DNA from: Phycisphaerales bacterium
GTDB taxonomy: Bacteria > Planctomycetota > Phycisphaerae > UBA1845 > UTPLA1
Reading direction: 5' to 3'
Length of the DNA: 64,000 nucleotides
Assembly: GCA_022360095.1 (NCBI GenBank)
Contig: JAKSDK010001506.1
Location: 1 to 64,000, forward strand
Both the position numbers and the translations under genes were made by a program. The notes under the pieces were generated by a model. It saw only the letters and a list, made by a program, of their open reading frames with translations. It had not been told where the DNA came from and did not search any database. The number at the start of each line of letters is the position of its first letter. The first letter of the stretch is position 1. Of the stretch, positions 59,864 through 64,000 are shown one piece after another.

Positions 59864-61600
59864 TTAACCGCGCAACCGACGAACGTCGCTCACCGTGCCC
59901 TCGATACCGATGTAATTGAAAAATTGATCCTGCCTTAACACCGGCACGGAGAAGTATTTCGCTCGAAGCAGGGCTTCTCGATATCGCTCACCCTCACTTC
60001 GGTATCGACGCTTCAAAGAAGGACTCGTCGGATCAATTTGCGGCTTTCGAATGATGCCGGGGAGGGCATCGTCGTCGGCTCCGTCTCCTCCGGGCCCACC
60101 GTCGAAGTTGTCGCCGTCGTCCTCATCCTCATCGTCTTCGAATTCCTCGTCGTCTTCGTCGTCTTCCTCATCGTCTTCGTCGTCTTCAAATTCCTCGTCG
60201 TCTTCCTCATCGTCTTCGAATTCCTCGTCGTCCTCGTCGTCTTCAAATTCCTCGTCGTCTTCAAATTCCTCGTCGTCCTCATCCTCTTCGAATTCCTCGT
60301 CGTCTTCGAATTCCTCGTCGTCCTCCTCCTCCGCGTCTTCTTCGTCCTCGTCGTCGGTGTCGAACAGCGGGGATGGAATAATCTCCTCACCAGGCGGCTC
60401 ACGGCCGATGACCAGGAAATCCGTCATCGCATCCACTTCATCGACGACCTCACCACCCCATCGCTCGATCAAGGAAATGATCGTCTTGCGGCCGAGCCGA
60501 TCCACCTGTCCGTCAAAATCCACGTCAAAGTCGCCGACCACGCAAAACAACTGCTTCTTGTTCCGATTGCGGCTCAAAACGATGTTTCCGACTTTATCTC
60601 CTCGAAAAATCGGATCGCCTGGCGCCGGCGGCGAGACCACGCGACACTCCGACGTGCGTTGGCCCACACTCACGACCTCGATACTGGCCTTGCCGCGACC
60701 GGTCGCCGGCACGCGCTCATCCGCCGAATAGACACTGAAGGTCATTCCATGCGTGACACGATCATCTCGACCAAGATCAATGTGAACAAGCGAATCACCG
60801 GGCAACGCCCGCATAACTTCCCCCACAGGTCTCCGCGCCACGGCCAGCGGTTGTGCGGACGGCGTGGTGGGACCGCGAAACTCCTGGATGGCCGCGCGCT
60901 GTTCCTCGAGCAGCCTCTGAAGATTGGTCATTTCCGCACGGTAACGCCGTCTGAGCTTGGCCCAATCCTGCTCTTTTTGGTTGAGTTCTTCCCGCATGTC
61001 TTCGAGCTGCCGGGCCAACGCCGAGTTGACGTTGTTCTTTCCGCTCTCAAACGTCTTTTTGCCCTGCTGGAGCTCGTCGTATTTCGACTTGAACTCCGCC
61101 GCCTTCCCGCCGAACTCGTCTTCCAGTTTTTTGTTCGTTTTTCGCGCTTTTTCCAGGCCGGCCTTGGCCTTCTCAAGCGTCTTTTCCTTCTTCTCCAGCG
61201 TCCGCTTCTCGTCGCGGTAGAGTTCATGGAGCTTTTTGATCATCGCGACCGCACCATACCCGGAAGACAAGTCATTGCGAACGTCCCGTGGAACCTCGCG
61301 ATCAGCGGCAATTTCCTGTCGAACGGCGTCCAACTGTGCAATCGCGCCGTCAGCGAGATCATTCTGGTTGCCCGTCAAGCCGCCGATAAGCAATTGGCTC
61401 GATTTCTTCTGACCGGAAAGCTCTTTGCTCACGCGATCCTTTGATTTCTGGGCAAGCTCGGCGTCGTTCCGAAGCTGCTCCTGCATCGTGAACAGCCAGA
61501 TCAGGACGCCCAGAAGCAAAACCGAAACCACGATCGAAATGACCATGCCAACCGTCGTTGCGTTGGAACCCCCGCGATGCTGAGGTGAGATACCAGCCAT
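59864..61600 (-). CDS. Membrane-anchored coiled-coil protein with BRCT-like domain and acidic insert
   Basis: The protein has 578 residues. One N-terminal transmembrane helix (GMVISIVVSVLLLGVLIWLF, about 18-38) is followed by a long Lys/Glu-rich coiled coil (about 40-245), a beta domain (SLVHIDLGRDDRVTHGMTFSVY) and a BRCT-like domain (LGRKTIISLIERWGGEVVDEV, TDFLVIG, then ALLRAKYFSVPVLRQDQFF). Between the TDFLVIG strand and the last BRCT helix about 80 Asp/Glu residues with regular Phe are inserted, followed by a Gly/Asp and Pro/Arg linker. AAGGAG lies seven bases before the ATG. Function unknown. A secreted role for the C-terminus is implied if the helix is a simple anchor, which is odd for BRCT. 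Confidence 0.72.
   Translation of the reverse strand: MAGISPQHRGGSNATTVGMVISIVVSVLLLGVLIWLFTMQEQLRNDAELAQKSKDRVSKELSGQKKSSQLLIGGLTGNQNDLADGAIAQLDAVRQEIAADREVPRDVRNDLSSGYGAVAMIKKLHELYRDEKRTLEKKEKTLEKAKAGLEKARKTNKKLEDEFGGKAAEFKSKYDELQQGKKTFESGKNNVNSALARQLEDMREELNQKEQDWAKLRRRYRAEMTNLQRLLEEQRAAIQEFRGPTTPSAQPLAVARRPVGEVMRALPGDSLVHIDLGRDDRVTHGMTFSVYSADERVPATGRGKASIEVVSVGQRTSECRVVSPPAPGDPIFRGDKVGNIVLSRNRNKKQLFCVVGDFDVDFDGQVDRLGRKTIISLIERWGGEVVDEVDAMTDFLVIGREPPGEEIIPSPLFDTDDEDEEDAEEEDDEEFEDDEEFEEDEDDEEFEDDEEFEDDEDDEEFEDDEEDDEEFEDDEDDEEDDEDDEEFEDDEDEDDGDNFDGGPGGDGADDDALPGIIRKPQIDPTSPSLKRRYRSEGERYREALLRAKYFSVPVLRQDQFFNYIGIEGTVSDVRRLRG
60114..60358 (-). repeat. Acidic minisatellite encoding D/E/F repeats
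   Basis: About 245 bases consist of GAC, GAG and GAA codons with TTC/TTT at intervals. An 18-base unit encoding EDDEEF recurs about ten times with exact copies. It encodes residues about 415-496 of the BRCT-like protein. The opposite strand reads as long poly-Ser frames, which are artefacts. Confidence 0.9.
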
Positions 61601-61943
61601 GGATAACTCCTTACAGAGAGACGTTCACCAGTCAACCGGCGTCGGAAAACGGTCAGACCCCCATCGTGTGCTAATCGTTATGAACCGCTGGTACGCCGCG
61701 CCGGGTGGGTACGGTTCGGTGTGTCCGTTCCGAGCGTCAGCGCGGAACTCTACGCATACATAAGTATCTGCCAACACGTGCGAAATGTCAACGCCTGTGA
61801 AGAGATCCCTCTCAAGACGTGTCGCTGCGACCGATATGGGAGCCCTCGCACGGTCCCACCCTTATGGGGCGTGACAAAACGGTGGAAGTCGAGCCGTTGA
61901 CAGTCATCCCCCGCCCGTGCACAACACCCCCTTGAAACTGCCC
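61601..61943. other. Divergent intergenic region upstream of polA
   Basis: The 343 bases carry the leader of the coiled-coil gene and that of polA. A TTGACA at about 61898-61903 is a possible -35 for polA, but its -10 is poor. I see no small gene, RNA or repeat. Confidence 0.4.
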
Positions 61944-64000
61944 ATGGCACGAGAAACGCTCTATCTCATCGACGGACACGCGCAAATTTATCGCGCCTAC
62001 TACGCGCCGTTCGCGCCGCTGACCTCCCCAGGCGGCGAACCGACCAGAGCCGTTCACGTCTTTACTCAAATGTTGCTGAACCTTCTTAGAGATCGGCAGC
62101 CTGATTATCTCGTGATGGTCATGGACGTCAGCGACAAAACCGTTTTCCGAGTGAAGGTCGATCCACAATACAAAGCCAATCGCGAAGCCTCACCGGAAGA
62201 CCTCGGTCCGCAAATCGATCGAATCGTCTCCATACTCAAGGCCATGAAGATTCCCATTCTCCGTCGGGAAGGTTACGAAGCGGATGATCTCATGGCCACG
62301 CTCTGCAACCGTCATGCAGGCGAAGACCTCGACGTCGTCCTTGTCAGCAAGGACAAGGATCTCGATCAGCTCCTGAGTCCGCACATTCGCATGTACGATC
62401 CGCACAAAGATCGCGACATCGACCTCGACACGATGAAGGCCGAAAAGGGCTACGGACCTGATCAGGCCGTTGAAGCCCAAATGCTCATGGGTGACAGCAC
62501 GGACAACATCCAGGGCGTTCCCGGCGTCGGTCCGAAGAAGGCCGCGCAACTCCTGGAAAAATATGGCCGAGTCGAAAACATCATCGCTCACGCGGATGAA
62601 CTCACCCCCAAGCTTCGTGAAAACATCCTGGCGTTCAAGGATCGCCAGGAAACCGTCCGACAACTTGTCACCCTCCGAGACGATGTGGAGTTCGAATTCA
62701 ACCTGGAGAATGCACGAACTCAATTGTTCGACCCGGCCGCAGCCTCCGATGTCCTATCCGAGTTGGGATTGAAAAGACTCCTGGAGCGCGTCACCGAAGG
62801 AGCGTCGCAATCGGGTGAATCAGGCCGCGACACCACTCCATCAGAAGCCTCTGCCGATCACTCCAAGGCCGGCACGCATGTCGAAGCGACGCTCTTCGAT
62901 CAGGAAATCCGTACGAAAGCGAACACAAACTACGAATTGACGGACACCGAAGCCGCTCTCACCGCACTCACAAAAAAACTCCGCAAGGTAAAAGCCTTCG
63001 CATTTGACACGGAAACGACCGGACTCGTGGCGGCGGACGCCAAATTGGTCGGCATCAGCTTTTCATTCGAATCTGAAACGGGCTATTACGTGCCCGTTCG
63101 CGGCGAGGGCAAGACGGTCAGCGAAAGTGCTGTCCGCGAGCATTTGGGACCCATCTTCGCCGATGAGAAGATCAAGAAATGCGGCCAGAACCTTAAGTAC
63201 GACGTCGTCGTGCTCAAGATGTTCGGGATTGACGTTCGCGGCGTCGACTTTGACAGCATGATCGCCAGCTTCGTGATCGATCCCTATCGCAGATCCCACG
63301 GCATCGATTATCTCGCAGAGCAGCTGCTGCACTACCGCAAGATCGCCACACACGAGCTGCTCGGCAAAGGCAGGAAACAGACCACGTTCGACCGGCTTCC
63401 AACGGAACGGGTCTGCGACTATGCCGCCGAGGACGCCGACATCGCCTGGCGGCTTCGCCAGATCCTCGAGAAGCAACTGATTGATCCCGAAATCCGATCA
63501 CTCCTTTCCGATCTTGAAATCCCGCTGGTCGATGTCCTGGCCCAAATGGAATACGAAGGGGTTGCCGTCGATACGGATTTGCTCGCCAAAATCAGCGGGC
63601 AGATGGCCGATCGCCTTGTCAAACTCGAACATGACATCCACGATGCTGCAGGCCGCCCCTTCAACATCAACTCCACCCGGCAGCTCGGCGAAGTTCTCTT
63701 TGACGAGCTCGGCCTCCGCGTCGTCAAACGAACCAAGACGTCTCGTTCGACGGACGCGACCGTTCTGGAAACACTTGCCAAAGAATCCAATCATCCCCTG
63801 CCCCGACTTGTCCTCGAACACCGGGAACTCACAAAACTCAAGGGCACCTACGTCGATTCCTTACCCGAGATGGTCAGTCAACGCACCGGGCGCATTCACC
63901 CCAGTTTCCACCAAACCGGGGCCGTGACAGGCAGGCTGTCGTGCAGCGATCCGAACCTGCAAAACATCCCCATCCGCACCGAGGTCGGCGCCCAGATTCG
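61944..64000 (+). CDS. polA: DNA polymerase I, 3' end beyond window
   Basis: The first 685 codons from ATG 61944 are in the window. Residues 1 to about 290 form the 5'-3' exonuclease (LYLIDGHAQIYRAYYA, EADDLMATL, VSKDKDLDQLL, MGDSTDNIQGVPGVGPKKAAQLL). A linker follows, then a 3'-5' exonuclease with intact catalytic residues: AFDTETTG (about 353), NLKYDVVVL and YAAEDAD (about 492). This polymerase therefore probably proofreads, unlike the Taq type. The polymerase domain begins near 520 and the window ends just after TGRLSCSDPNLQNIP. It acts in repair and Okazaki-fragment processing. The start has only a weak ribosome site; no alternative fits the family N-terminus better. Confidence 0.96.
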   Translation, partial: MARETLYLIDGHAQIYRAYYAPFAPLTSPGGEPTRAVHVFTQMLLNLLRDRQPDYLVMVMDVSDKTVFRVKVDPQYKANREASPEDLGPQIDRIVSILKAMKIPILRREGYEADDLMATLCNRHAGEDLDVVLVSKDKDLDQLLSPHIRMYDPHKDRDIDLDTMKAEKGYGPDQAVEAQMLMGDSTDNIQGVPGVGPKKAAQLLEKYGRVENIIAHADELTPKLRENILAFKDRQETVRQLVTLRDDVEFEFNLENARTQLFDPAAASDVLSELGLKRLLERVTEGASQSGESGRDTTPSEASADHSKAGTHVEATLFDQEIRTKANTNYELTDTEAALTALTKKLRKVKAFAFDTETTGLVAADAKLVGISFSFESETGYYVPVRGEGKTVSESAVREHLGPIFADEKIKKCGQNLKYDVVVLKMFGIDVRGVDFDSMIASFVIDPYRRSHGIDYLAEQLLHYRKIATHELLGKGRKQTTFDRLPTERVCDYAAEDADIAWRLRQILEKQLIDPEIRSLLSDLEIPLVDVLAQMEYEGVAVDTDLLAKISGQMADRLVKLEHDIHDAAGRPFNINSTRQLGEVLFDELGLRVVKRTKTSRSTDATVLETLAKESNHPLPRLVLEHRELTKLKGTYVDSLPEMVSQRTGRIHPSFHQTGAVTGRLSCSDPNLQNIPIRTEVGAQI

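Noticed and set aside
60038..61444. 468-codon Val/Phe-rich and 226-codon poly-Ser plus-strand frames
   Set aside because: Both arise from reading the acidic D/E/F minisatellite backwards.

Overview
The window looks like a chromosome segment of a Planctomycetota bacterium, probably Phycisphaerae-like, with moderately high GC. The evidence is the combination of ECF sigma factors of the PF07638 type paired with TPR-bearing Ser/Thr kinases, very large secreted proteins with dockerin-like EF-hand pairs and DCNNNGIPDEC-type calcium repeats, PEP-CTERM and IPTL-CTERM sorting signals, a TIGR03790 protein, DUF3857 proteins and an RHS protein. The rank below phylum is inference.

Layout. 1-10.6 kb: two minus-strand secreted proteins, a cadherin/Ig-like protein with a beta-helix that runs off the left edge and a 2173-residue propeller/calcium-repeat protein. 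A dockerin-tail relic lies between them. 10.6-34.99 kb: three ECF sigma/kinase modules (10988-14820; 23247-19994 plus an ankyrin gene; 32691-29267) interleaved with the surface proteins they may control: an IPTL-CTERM protein broken by one in-frame TGA, a TIGR03790-dockerin protein, an RHS-dockerin protein, a PEP-CTERM protein and a six-bladed NHL-dockerin protein. The last two share a 43-nt upstream element. 35-42.5 kb: a divergent, tightly coupled cluster that looks like an acyl or aminoacyl polysaccharide-modification pathway (adenylating ligase, carrier protein, GNAT, alpha/alpha toroid; AAC(3)-type N-acetyltransferase and deacetylase-GNAT fusion). 42.6-46.2 kb: housekeeping operon rsmA-thioesterase-mnmE-HAD. 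46.2-47.5 kb: HTH protein, small lipoprotein, STAS antagonist. 47.5-53.2 kb: a DUF3857 pair (one member without its transglutaminase triad), YhaM-like exoribonuclease and PilZ protein with a clear terminator. 53.5-64 kb: proS, two tandem PEP-CTERM genes, PQQ-like lipoprotein, GT87-like membrane protein, a coiled-coil/BRCT-like membrane protein with a long acidic insert, and polA running off the right edge.

The most unusual signal is a family of 8-nt-unit tandem arrays inserted in frame inside conserved genes. Two of the three kinases carry hairpin-arranged octamer arrays at exactly the same loop between the catalytic loop and the DFG motif, while the third kinase has none. ProRS carries a different octamer array in its editing-domain region. 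Next in interest are the TGA-interrupted gene, which has a SECIS-like hairpin at a suitable distance, the shared 43-nt promoter-like element beside an ECF sigma gene, and the polysaccharide-modification cluster. No tRNA, rRNA, CRISPR array, insertion sequence or integrase was found.
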